DNA of 11,893 bases, taken from NCBI GenBank assembly GCA_009777435.1, contig WRLW01000024.1, forward strand, positions 1-11,893, written 5' to 3'. The notes below the pieces were generated by a model. The model was not told the origin of the DNA, ran no database searches, and was given only the letters and a program-made list of their open reading frames with translations. The stretch comes from Oscillospiraceae bacterium (GTDB lineage Bacteria; Bacillota; Clostridia; Oscillospirales; UBA929). The translations under genes were made by a program, and so were the position numbers. Position 1 is the stretch's first letter. Each line of letters opens with the position of its first letter. This document shows positions 1 to 6,307 of the stretch, in pieces.

Positions 1-1
1 C

Positions 2-1933
2 GCGCGCTCCGCGGCGTCCTACTGCGCGCTCCGCGGGGTCGAGACGCTGATAGATATACGCGGGCACCCAACCGACGGCGAGCTGGAGGAGTGGGCCGCC
101 TGTATATCAGATCTGCTGGCGCACGGGCTGACCGGCGTTATGGCGTCAGACCCCGGGGTGCTGCGCATGGCGCATATAATACTGCCCGAAATGGACGTGC
201 ATGTGTCGATAGGCGCGGGTGTGCTGACCGCGCGCGAGGCGCGGCAGTGGGCGTCGCTGGGCGCGTCGCGCGTCTGGCTCGCGCCGCAGCTCAGCCGCGA
301 GCGGCTGGCGTACATACTGCGGCACGCCGGCGTGCCGTGCGGCGTAACGGTGGCGGGCGAGGTGTGCGCCGGGCTTCCGGGGCATTGCGGGCTGGGCGCG
401 GCGCGGCGCGGGGACTGCGCGCTCGCCTGTGGGCATGAGTGCGCCAAGCCGTTTGGCATCGATAAAAAGCCGGAGGATACGCCGCTTGAACCAAAGGCGT
501 TCTCACTGCACGCCTGTGTGGACGACCTGCGGGTGATGGGCGCGGATTCGTTTTTTATAATGGACTGCGCGCGCGGCCCGGAGTGGACGTCGCTGACCGC
601 GCGCATATGGAGCGGCGTGCTGGACGGCAAGCCGCCCAAGCAAAACGATATACTGCTGCTGACCGCGGGCTTCCACCCGCGCGGCCTGACCGACGAGCCG
701 TTTGTCGAGCGCGGCGGCCGCGCGCCGGAGCCGCTTGAGAGCGGCCCGGAGACCGTAGCCGATATAATGTCCGGTCTGCGCGCGTCATACGAAAACGCGC
801 CGGAGCGCCAGCGTGTTCCGGTGAGGTTTAAGTGCCTTGTAACGGCCGGCCAGCCTGTGAGCGTCGCCGTGCAGGACGACCTTGGGCACACCGTTAAGGT
901 GAGCGGCCCGCGCCCGTCGCGCGGCGGCCCGCCGCTGATAGAGGCCGAGGTCAACACGCGGCTGTATAAGCTGCTCGGAACGCCTTATCGCTGCGTACAC
1001 GCGCGCAGCCGCGTTGACGGCGGCGTAAGCGTGCCGGTATCGGTTATCGCCGAGCTGCGCAATTCGGCGCTTGAGCGGCTGACGCAGGCGCGCCAGCTCG
1101 ACTCCGCGCGAAAGCCCGGGAAATTCCATTCCGGCGTAAAGTACCTGCCGCGCTTGAAGCCGCCCGTGCTGACAATGTGGGTGCGCCGCATGTCGCAGCT
1201 CTCGCCGGCGCTGGCCGAGCAGCGGCCGGAGGTGCTTTACATACCGCTTATGGAGCTGCGCGCGGACGCGGCGCGGCTCAAGCCGTTTTTGGAGCGCGGC
1301 GTCACTGTGTGCCCGTGGCTCCCCAAGGGGTTGGGCGACCACGAGCAGAGCGGGCTGAACGACGCGCTGGCCTTTGTGGCGGCGCTCGGCATAAAGCAGG
1401 CCGCCGCGTCGTGCGCCGGAGACCTGCCCCTGCTGGAGCGCTATGGGATATCCGCCCGCGCCGACTTCCCGGCATATAACTCACAGGCGCTCAAGGAGCT
1501 GAAGCGGATAGGCTTCAAGTCGGCGCTGCTGTCGCACGGGCTTACGCTCAGACAGCTCAAGGAGTCGTCGCACGCGCTCGATACCGAGCTGCCGGTCTAC
1601 GGGCGTATGCCCCTGCTGCTGTCCGACCGCTGCTTCATGAAGTCCGACAAGGGCCTGTGCAACTGCGACAACCTGCTCGCGCTGGTGGACGCCGCCGGCG
1701 CGCGCGCCCCCATGCTGAGGGAGTATACCTGCCGCACGGGTATTTACTCCGCCATAAAGCTTTTCATGGGGCATCGCCTGAACGAGCTGAGCGACCTCGG
1801 CCTGTGGGCGCTGAGGCTGTGCTTCACCACCGAAAACGCGCGCGAGTGCGCGACCGTGGCCGAGCGCTACAATGGAACAGGCAATTTCTCACCGGGCGAA
1901 TACGTTGAGTTTGAGCGGATGGACGAAGCGTAA
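2..1933 (+). CDS. U32 family protein with DUF3656-like domain (RlhA-like), 5' truncated
   Basis: The frame is open from base 2 with no start or stop before it, so the gene begins outside the window; 643 residues are visible. The first ATG (base 140) lies inside the conserved fold (GVMASDPGVLRMA), so it is not the true start. The N-terminal part looks like a U32 TIM-barrel. A Cys cluster at visible residues 122, 129, 139 and 143 (GEVC, GHC, RGDC, ALAC) matches the four-Cys 4Fe-4S pattern of U32 proteins, with an extra Cys at 147. The middle part, with LLGTPYRCV then PVSVIAELRNSALERL, resembles DUF3656. The C-terminal part (VYGRMPLLLSDRC, CNC, YTCRTG, LRLCFT) resembles the second U32 half and has further cysteines. 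This domain order is that of RlhA, the 23S rRNA hydroxylation factor. Some relatives are called collagenase-like peptidases, a label I would not trust. The family call is strong; the exact substrate is unknown. dut follows after 26 bases, probably in the same transcript. Confidence 0.85.
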   Translation, partial: ARSAASYCALRGVETLIDIRGHPTDGELEEWAACISDLLAHGLTGVMASDPGVLRMAHIILPEMDVHVSIGAGVLTAREARQWASLGASRVWLAPQLSRERLAYILRHAGVPCGVTVAGEVCAGLPGHCGLGAARRGDCALACGHECAKPFGIDKKPEDTPLEPKAFSLHACVDDLRVMGADSFFIMDCARGPEWTSLTARIWSGVLDGKPPKQNDILLLTAGFHPRGLTDEPFVERGGRAPEPLESGPETVADIMSGLRASYENAPERQRVPVRFKCLVTAGQPVSVAVQDDLGHTVKVSGPRPSRGGPPLIEAEVNTRLYKLLGTPYRCVHARSRVDGGVSVPVSVIAELRNSALERLTQARQLDSARKPGKFHSGVKYLPRLKPPVLTMWVRRMSQLSPALAEQRPEVLYIPLMELRADAARLKPFLERGVTVCPWLPKGLGDHEQSGLNDALAFVAALGIKQAAASCAGDLPLLERYGISARADFPAYNSQALKELKRIGFKSALLSHGLTLRQLKESSHALDTELPVYGRMPLLLSDRCFMKSDKGLCNCDNLLALVDAAGARAPMLREYTCRTGIYSAIKLFMGHRLNELSDLGLWALRLCFTTENARECATVAERYNGTGNFSPGEYVEFERMDEA

Positions 1934-1959
1934 GCGCCGGTAAGGAGCGGAGGATTAGC

Positions 1960-2403
1960 GTGGAAACGATAGATGTGGAATTTACGCGCCTGCGGGACGC
2001 GGCCATACCGCCCGCCAGAGCCACCGAGGGCTCGGCGGGCTACGACCTGAGCGCCTGCCTTGACGCGCCGATGACCGTCGCGCCGGGGGAGCGCGCGCTG
2101 GTTCCCACGGGGCTGCGCGTCGCGCTGCCGCACAGCGGCGCGGCGGCCTTCGTGTTCGCGCGCAGCGGCATGGCCCTCAAGCGCGGCTTAGCCATGGCCA
2201 ACGGCGTGGGCGTCATAGACAGCGACTATCGCGGCGAGCTTTGCGTGCCCGTGATAAACCTGTCCGGCGAGCCGTGTGAGATAAGGCACGGGGATCGCGT
2301 CGCGCAGATGTGCCTGATACCGGTATACGCCGCGCGCTTCGCCGAGACCGGGGCGCTGTCCGATACGGAGCGCGGCGCGGGCGGCTTCGGCTCCACAGGC
2401 TGA
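1960..2403 (+). CDS. dut: dUTP diphosphatase (dUTPase)
   Basis: Hydrolyses dUTP to dUMP and pyrophosphate, keeping uracil out of DNA and feeding dTMP synthesis; the family is a cytosolic homotrimer. The protein has 147 residues, normal for the family, and all five trimeric dUTPase motifs are present in order: SAGYDLS (25-31), ARSGMALK (67-74), GVGVIDSDYRGEL (82-94, with the catalytic Asp region), GDRVAQM (111-117) and the glycine-rich C-terminal arm RGAGGFGSTG (138-147), which closes over the substrate. The GTG start is chosen because GGAGCGGAGG (1944-1952 region) sits just upstream and the reading begins METIDVEFTRL, as expected for the family. All six isoleucine codons are ATA. It follows the U32 gene closely and is separated from cheR by a promoter-bearing gap, so it probably belongs to the upstream housekeeping unit. 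Confidence 0.96.
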   Translation: METIDVEFTRLRDAAIPPARATEGSAGYDLSACLDAPMTVAPGERALVPTGLRVALPHSGAAAFVFARSGMALKRGLAMANGVGVIDSDYRGELCVPVINLSGEPCEIRHGDRVAQMCLIPVYAARFAETGALSDTERGAGGFGSTG

Positions 2404-2436
2404 CGCGCCCGCCGACGAAACGGCAAAAACTTGCTC

Positions 2437-2465
2437 TTTACGCGAACGCGGATATCATTTATAAT
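2437..2465 (+). promoter_or_regulatory. Sigma-A-like promoter upstream of cheR
   Basis: A perfect -10 hexamer TATAAT lies at 2460-2465. A -35 candidate TTTACG (4 of 6 matches to TTGACA) lies at 2437-2442, with an exact 17-base spacer. The surrounding 2404-2497 gap is AT-rich compared with the genes. Transcription would start near 2472, giving a short leader with the cheR ribosome binding site AAAGGGG at 2481-2487. No sigma-28 (TAAA / GCCGATAA) match was seen here. Confidence 0.6.
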
Positions 2466-2497
2466 AATTAGAAAGGCACAAAAGGGGTTGTTGGCGT

Positions 2498-3310
2498 TTG
2501 GAAAAGATAAAGCGCGAGGAGTTCATGCGTCTGGTCGAGTATATGCGCACCAACTACGGCGTGAATCTCGAGCAGAAGCTTACCCTTGTCGAAGGCAGGC
2601 TGTGGAGCGTGCTGAGCCAGAAGGGCTTCAAATCGCTGTCGGAGTATTTCGAGTTTGTGATAAGCGACAAGACCGGCGCCGAGGCCAAGACGCTGGTAAC
2701 GCGCCTGACCACCAACTATACATACTTTTACCGCGAGGATCAGCACTATAAGTTTCTGGTCGGAACCGTGCTGCCGCATCTGAGGGACACGCTTTCGCTC
2801 AAGGATCTGCGCACATGGAGCGCGGGCTGCTCGTCGGGCGAGGAGCCGTTTACCACCGCTATGGTCTACGACGACTTTTTCGGCTTCGATAAGCCGCGCT
2901 GGGACACCAAGATATTGGCCACAGACATCTCGCCGCAGGTTTTGAACATGGCGCGCGAGGCCGTCTACCCGGAGGAGCGGCTCCAAAACCTGTCGGCCGC
3001 CTGGAAGAGCAAGTATTTCACAAAGGCGGGGCCGGATAAGTTTAAGGTCTGCGACAAAATACGCGCCGAGGTCATCTTCCGGTCGTTTAACCTTATGGAC
3101 AAAAACATGCCCTTCAAAAAGCGCTTCCATGTGATATTCTGCCGCAATGTAATGATATACTTCAATAAAGAGACCCGCGACGCGCTGGTAGAGAGGTTTT
3201 TCGACGTTTTGGAGCCGGGCGGTTATCTGTTCATAGGCATGTCCGAAACCATCTCAAAGACCGACACCCGATTCACCTTCGTACAGCCGTCAATATACAG
3301 AAGGGGGTAA
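2498..3310 (+). CDS. cheR: Chemotaxis protein methyltransferase CheR
   Basis: Transfers methyl groups from S-adenosylmethionine to glutamates on methyl-accepting chemotaxis receptors, opposing CheB in adaptation. The 270 residues match the family length. Residues 1-75 form the helical N-terminal domain, ending in LTTNYTYFYRED (70-81), which corresponds to the usual T-x-FFR segment. The Rossmann methyltransferase domain follows: SAM-binding WSAGCSSGEEP (107-117), acidic TDIS (142-145), then FCRNVMIYF (214-222) and LEPGGYLFIGMSE (238-250). The start is TTG at 2498 because AAAGGGG lies 10 bases upstream and the reading begins MEKIKREEF, as CheR proteins do; no in-frame ATG fits before residue 10. 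It is the first gene of a cheR-cheB-cheD set and lies 4 bases before cheB. Confidence 0.96.
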   Translation: MEKIKREEFMRLVEYMRTNYGVNLEQKLTLVEGRLWSVLSQKGFKSLSEYFEFVISDKTGAEAKTLVTRLTTNYTYFYREDQHYKFLVGTVLPHLRDTLSLKDLRTWSAGCSSGEEPFTTAMVYDDFFGFDKPRWDTKILATDISPQVLNMAREAVYPEERLQNLSAAWKSKYFTKAGPDKFKVCDKIRAEVIFRSFNLMDKNMPFKKRFHVIFCRNVMIYFNKETRDALVERFFDVLEPGGYLFIGMSETISKTDTRFTFVQPSIYRRG

Positions 3311-3314
3311 AAAC

Positions 3315-4331
3315 ATGGCCATCAAGATCCTTATTGTGGACGATTCCATGTTTTTCAGGGCGGCCCTGAAAAAAGAGCTTGCCTCGCAGCCCGATTTTGA
3401 GATCGTGGGCGAGGCCTTTGACCCTTACGACGCGCGCGACAAAATACTCGAGCATGAGCCCGACATAATGACGCTCGATATCGAGATGCCGTATATGAGC
3501 GGCGTCGAATTCCTGAAGGTTCTGCTGCCGCAGTGGCCCATCCCCGTTATTGTCGTCAGCTCGGCGCGCGCGCGCGCCGCCGACGCGATGCGCGCGGGCG
3601 CGCTGGACTTCCTGAGCAAGCCCGAAAGCCGCTCGCCGGAATCGTTTGACGCGTTTACCACCGACCTCTCGCGGCGCATACGGCTGCTGGCCGACGCCGC
3701 GCACTCAAAATCATACCGCGCGCCCGCCCACGCGGCGCCCGCGCCGTCGCCCGGCGGCATTAAATTCAACGGGATAATAGCTTTAGGCGCGTCCACGGGC
3801 GGCACTCAATCGACCGGCAAAATATTAAGGGCGCTGCCCCCGGATATGCCGGGCATGGTAATCGTGCAGCATATGCCGCCGGACTTCACGCGCATGTACG
3901 CCGAGAATTTAGACAGGGACTGCGCGCTGCACATCTGCGAAGCCAAGGACGGCGACCAGATCACGCAGGGCAAGGTGCTGATCGCGCCCGGCGACTACCA
4001 CATGGAGGTCGTGAAAACAGGCGCTCAGTATTTCGTCAAATGCAGCAGGGGCGAAAAGGTCAACGGCCACTGCCCCTCGGTGGATCTGCTGTTCAACTCG
4101 GTGGCAAGGTCGGCCGGCAAGAACGCCATCGGCATCATACTGACAGGTATGGGCGCGGACGGCGCGCGCGGCCTGCTGGCCATGCGCGGCGCGGGCGCGC
4201 GCACCATCGGCCAAGACCAGAAGAGCTGCGTGGTATATGGTATGCCCAAGGAAGCCTATGACATGGGCGCCGTGGAGCGTCAGGCGCCGCTCGACAGCAT
4301 AGCGCAGCTTCTTATCGCCTATTGCAGATAA
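3315..4331 (+). CDS. cheB: Chemotaxis response regulator protein-glutamate methylesterase CheB
   Basis: Removes methyl groups from, and can deamidate, chemoreceptors once phosphorylated by CheA. It has 338 residues and two domains. The receiver domain (about 1-125) has the acidic pair D9-D10, phospho-acceptor D55 (TLDIEMP), the switch serines 82-83 and K102 (LSKP). A linker rich in Ala and Pro (about 130-148) leads to the methylesterase domain (150-338). Its Ser-His-Asp triad is visible: S160 in GASTGG, H186 in VQHMPP and D282 in TGMGADG. All key residues are intact, so it should be active and phospho-regulated. The ATG follows an AGAAGGGGG ribosome binding site that overlaps the cheR stop, a sign of translational coupling. 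cheD follows after 32 bases. Confidence 0.97.
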   Translation: MAIKILIVDDSMFFRAALKKELASQPDFEIVGEAFDPYDARDKILEHEPDIMTLDIEMPYMSGVEFLKVLLPQWPIPVIVVSSARARAADAMRAGALDFLSKPESRSPESFDAFTTDLSRRIRLLADAAHSKSYRAPAHAAPAPSPGGIKFNGIIALGASTGGTQSTGKILRALPPDMPGMVIVQHMPPDFTRMYAENLDRDCALHICEAKDGDQITQGKVLIAPGDYHMEVVKTGAQYFVKCSRGEKVNGHCPSVDLLFNSVARSAGKNAIGIILTGMGADGARGLLAMRGAGARTIGQDQKSCVVYGMPKEAYDMGAVERQAPLDSIAQLLIAYCR

Positions 4332-4363
4332 GCCTTGCTTGCGGCTCGAAGGGTGGTGGGCAA

Positions 4364-4993
4364 ATGGAATATGTGGTCGGCATCGGGGCTTACGCCGTCA
4401 GCGACAACAGCTTTGATGTGATCAAAACCTTTGCCCTGTCCACCTGCGTGGGTATGGTTTACTACAGTATGCGCAAGCGCTGTATGGGCATGGCCCATAT
4501 CCAGCTCCCAAACTGCCGCTCCGCCAGCCTCCAGGACAAACCGAGCCGCTTTGCCGACGCCGCCCCCAAATTCCTGCTCGAGGAGATGACGGCGCGCTTC
4601 GGCGTAACCAGAGGCGAGGTGCTGATATCGCTTTACGGCGGCATCGACGGGCGCGGCGAGTCGGACTGCTTCCGCATAGGCGAGAAAAATCTCGCGACCG
4701 TAAAGGAAGCCTTCAAAGCATTGGGCCTGATTTATAATGAGGTCGATACCGGCGGCAACGACAGCCGCACGCTTGTGGCCTATGTGGGAACCGGCGTGGT
4801 CGAGGTTCTAAAGCGCCCGATGATAGGCAGCGAGGACTCAAGCCTCCCCGCCGTGCCGTCCGGATTCGCGCGAATCAACCCGCCGCCGGGCGTCCGCCGC
4901 CCGGCCGTAACCGGTATTATGACGCCCTCGGCCGCCTGCGTACAGCGCCCAATCGCCCGCCCTATGGGCATTGTACTCGGAAAGAAGCCGTAA
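4364..4993 (+). CDS. cheD: Chemoreceptor glutamine deamidase CheD
   Basis: Deamidates specific glutamines on chemoreceptors; in Bacillus and Thermotoga, CheD also binds and stimulates the CheY-P phosphatase CheC. The protein has 209 residues. The catalytic triad known from Thermotoga CheD (Thr21, Cys27, His44) is present at T22, C28 and H45 (TFALSTCVG, then MAHIQLP). Family blocks FADAAPKFLLEEM (63-75), IGEKNL (105-110) and DTGGNDSRT (128-136) follow. ATG 4364 was chosen over the upstream in-frame TTG at 4322 because it has an AAGGGTGG ribosome binding site 7 bases away and starts directly at the conserved MEYVVGIG; the longer form would overlap cheB and add unconserved residues. Residues from about 152 to 209 form a proline-rich tail (NPPPG, RRP, ARP) not usual for CheD, which mostly ends near residue 160. 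No cheC is seen in the window. Confidence 0.94.
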   Translation: MEYVVGIGAYAVSDNSFDVIKTFALSTCVGMVYYSMRKRCMGMAHIQLPNCRSASLQDKPSRFADAAPKFLLEEMTARFGVTRGEVLISLYGGIDGRGESDCFRIGEKNLATVKEAFKALGLIYNEVDTGGNDSRTLVAYVGTGVVEVLKRPMIGSEDSSLPAVPSGFARINPPPGVRRPAVTGIMTPSAACVQRPIARPMGIVLGKKP

Positions 4994-5017
4994 TTTTGAA
5001 TATTGCTTGTATTTATG

Positions 5018-5046
5018 TTGACTAACAGCACATCATGTGGTATAAT
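5018..5046 (+). promoter_or_regulatory. Strong extended sigma-A promoter before the transglycosylase and flagellar genes
   Basis: TTGACT (5018-5023, 5 of 6 to consensus) and TATAAT (5041-5046, perfect) are separated by exactly 17 bases. TGG just before the -10 supplies the TGn extended element. It sits in the AT-rich 71-base gap after cheD. Start would be near 5053, about 30 bases before the GTG at 5083. It is the best promoter in the window and probably drives the transglycosylase and, by read-through, the flgB operon. Confidence 0.85.
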
Positions 5047-5082
5047 TTCTCATAAGTTTTAATTGTGGGAGTGTATGCTGAC

Positions 5083-5766
5083 GTGAGCGATTACGTTTCG
5101 GAGATATTCGCGGCCCGCATGAACGCCGTCAACGCCAGGTTGTCGGCGCGCATGAAGGAGATCACAGCCAAAACGGGCATACAATTTTCCGATATGTTTT
5201 CAGAGCAGCTCAGCCGCAGCACTCAAGTAAGCGCCGGTTCGGACGATACCTATGATATGGGCGCGGGCCGCGCCTCGAACTCAAAAAGCGGAACCGCCGC
5301 CATAAACACGGCGGACGCGGTGGCCTCGACATACTCGCGCGGCAATTACGACGCGCTGATCGGCGTGGCGGCCGCCAAATACGGCGTGAGCAGCGCGCTG
5401 GTGCGCGCCGTGGTGTGGGCCGAATCGAACTTCAATACGGCGGCGGTATCAGGCTCGGGAGCTATGGGGCTGATGCAGCTTATGCCGGACGTGGCGTCCG
5501 GGCTTGGCGTTTCCGACGCGTTCGACCCCTGGCAGAACCTCGACGCGGGCGCGCGCCTGCTGTCGGAAAAGATAACCAAATACAACGGGGACTTGCGCAT
5601 GGCGCTGGCCTCGTATAACTGCGGCGAGACCGGCCTTAGCGGCCGCGATATCCATGATTTGACAGACCCGGAGCAATTTGCCCGGCTGCCCGGCGAAACC
5701 CAGAGCTATCTGTCCCGGATAGAGGGCTATCTGGAATCCATCGGGCTTAGCCTGTCCGGGTTTTGA
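5083..5766 (+). CDS. Lytic transglycosylase (SLT domain), probably flagellum-associated
   Basis: Cleaves the glycan strand of peptidoglycan, forming 1,6-anhydro ends. The C-terminal SLT domain spans about residues 90-222. Catalytic Glu114 lies in WAESNF, followed by GSGAMGLMQLMP (124-135), PWQNLDAGARLL (149-160), ASYNCG (176-181; AYNAG is usual) and ETQSYLSRI (205-213). Residues 1-80 are hydrophilic and Ser/Ala-rich, with an amphipathic first helix and no signal peptide or membrane segment. GTG 5083 is preferred because GGGAG (5067-5071) lies 11 bases upstream and the predicted transcript starts near 5053. An in-frame GTG at 5065 would add six residues but has no ribosome binding site. Placed between cheD and flgB, it plausibly clears the wall for the rod, like the FlgJ-type muramidases. 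Family call firm; flagellar role inferred from context. Confidence 0.88.
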   Translation: MSDYVSEIFAARMNAVNARLSARMKEITAKTGIQFSDMFSEQLSRSTQVSAGSDDTYDMGAGRASNSKSGTAAINTADAVASTYSRGNYDALIGVAAAKYGVSSALVRAVVWAESNFNTAAVSGSGAMGLMQLMPDVASGLGVSDAFDPWQNLDAGARLLSEKITKYNGDLRMALASYNCGETGLSGRDIHDLTDPEQFARLPGETQSYLSRIEGYLESIGLSLSGF

Positions 5767-5815
5767 CCGCCGTCCATAAAAATACCATTGTCGGAGATAA
5801 TAGGAGAAGCAAAGC

Positions 5816-5854
5816 ATGGAAGCCACTGTCAAGGATAACGGATTATCCATGTAG
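5816..5854 (+). CDS. Putative 12-residue leader peptide (MEATVKDNGLSM)
   Basis: ATG 5816 is preceded by a textbook AGGAG (5802-5806) with a 9-base spacer, better than that of several real genes here. The frame runs 12 codons to a TAG at 5852-5854. Almost the whole frame lies inside the AAGCCACT / AGTGGCTT hairpin, so a translating ribosome would melt it. The peptide has no run of one amino acid that would suggest classical amino-acid attenuation. No family is recognisable. It may be a real leader peptide or a by-product of a purine-rich structured RNA. Confidence 0.3.
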   Translation: MEATVKDNGLSM

Positions 5855-5860
5855 TGGCTT
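5820..5860 (+). repeat. Two-tier hairpin in the flgB leader
   Basis: The outer 8-base perfect arms AAGCCACT / AGTGGCTT and the inner 6-base perfect arms GGATAA / TTATCC (loop CGGA) are separated by an asymmetric internal loop (GTCAA against ATG T). It is followed by GTTATTG, too poor in T for a convincing intrinsic terminator. Confidence 0.75.
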
Positions 5861-5893
5861 GTTATTGATGAAGAAGCGAGGGGGGCGCGCTCC

Positions 5894-6307
5894 GTGCTGA
5901 ACCGCATGTTCAACCATGTCAATCTGATGAACAAGAGCCTTGACGCGTCATGGCTCAAAATGGAGATCAACATCCAGAACATAGCCAACGCCGACACGCC
6001 CGGCTACGACGCGAAACGCGTTGAGTTCGACGGCGCGTTCGCCCGCGCGCTCAGCGCGCGGGAAGTGATGGACAACCGCCGCACGCGCGACAAGCATATC
6101 TCCTTCCACCCGCCCGCCGACCCGATGGCCGTCACGCCCGCCGTCGTCACCGACACGCATTACGTCATGCGCATGGACGACAACAACGTCGATCCCGACC
6201 ACGAAATGGTGGAGCTGGCCAAAAACACCATACAGTACAACGCGCTTGTTACCAAGCTCAACAAGGAATTCGGGCGCCTGAGAATGGTCGTCCGCGAAGG
6301 CAGATAA
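5894..6307 (+). CDS. flgB: Flagellar basal-body rod protein FlgB
   Basis: A proximal rod subunit, exported by the flagellar type III system and polymerised next to FliE. It has 137 residues, normal for FlgB. The N-terminal rod signature is present: DASWLKMEINIQNIANADT in the first 35 residues, then PGY (36-38). The C-terminal heptad helix typical of axial proteins is also present (MVELAKNTIQYNALVTKLNKEFGRLR, about 105-130). The GTG start follows GAGGGGG (5878-5884) by 9 bases, and MLNRMF is the usual FlgB beginning. It is the first gene of the core flagellar operon. Its TAA stop forms the left edge of a perfect 13-base inverted repeat. Confidence 0.95.
   Translation: MLNRMFNHVNLMNKSLDASWLKMEINIQNIANADTPGYDAKRVEFDGAFARALSAREVMDNRRTRDKHISFHPPADPMAVTPAVVTDTHYVMRMDDNNVDPDHEMVELAKNTIQYNALVTKLNKEFGRLRMVVREGR

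Larger units (their letters stand above)
5767..5893 (+). promoter_or_regulatory. Structured leader upstream of flgB (possible c-di-GMP-riboswitch-like RNA or attenuator)
   Basis: This 127-base gap is unusually AT-rich and structured. Helix A: CCATTGTC (5785-5792) pairs with GATAAT-A-GG (5796-5804) around a GGA loop, with one bulge. The linker contains GCAAAGC (5809-5815). Helix B: AAGCCACT (5820-5827) pairs perfectly with AGTGGCTT (5853-5860), enclosing a smaller perfect stem GGATAA / TTATCC with CGGA loop. A weaker closing helix may form between CATAA (5775-5779) and the stretch near 5861-5870. Three helices around a junction, an A-rich segment before the first stem and GCAAAGC after it are reminiscent of GEMM-I c-di-GMP riboswitches, but the GGGCAAA segment is missing. 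A GATAAT at 5796-5801 could be a weak -10 instead. The structure is seen; the function is inferred. Confidence 0.45.

Noticed and set aside
750..757. GCCGATAT, identical to the Bacillus sigma-D -10
   Set aside because: It is inside the U32 coding region with no TAAA box at the right distance.
19..957. Long antisense open frame (312 codons) opposite the U32 gene
   Set aside because: It is a by-product of GC-rich codon use: the + strand frame has clear U32 and DUF3656 motifs, while the antisense product is low-complexity Ser/Pro/Arg with no recognisable fold or ribosome binding site.
4322..4363. Longer CheD starting at TTG 4322
   Set aside because: It would overlap the end of cheB and add 14 residues with no family likeness; ATG 4364 has a ribosome binding site and begins at the conserved region.
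4975..5000. Terminator after cheD
   Set aside because: Only a 3-bp stem (CGG/CCG) before AATTTT; too weak to call.
5777..5800. Possible sigma-28 promoter (TAAA ... GGAGATAA) before flgB
   Set aside because: The spacer is 12 bases instead of about 15, and the -10 matches only 6 of 8 positions.
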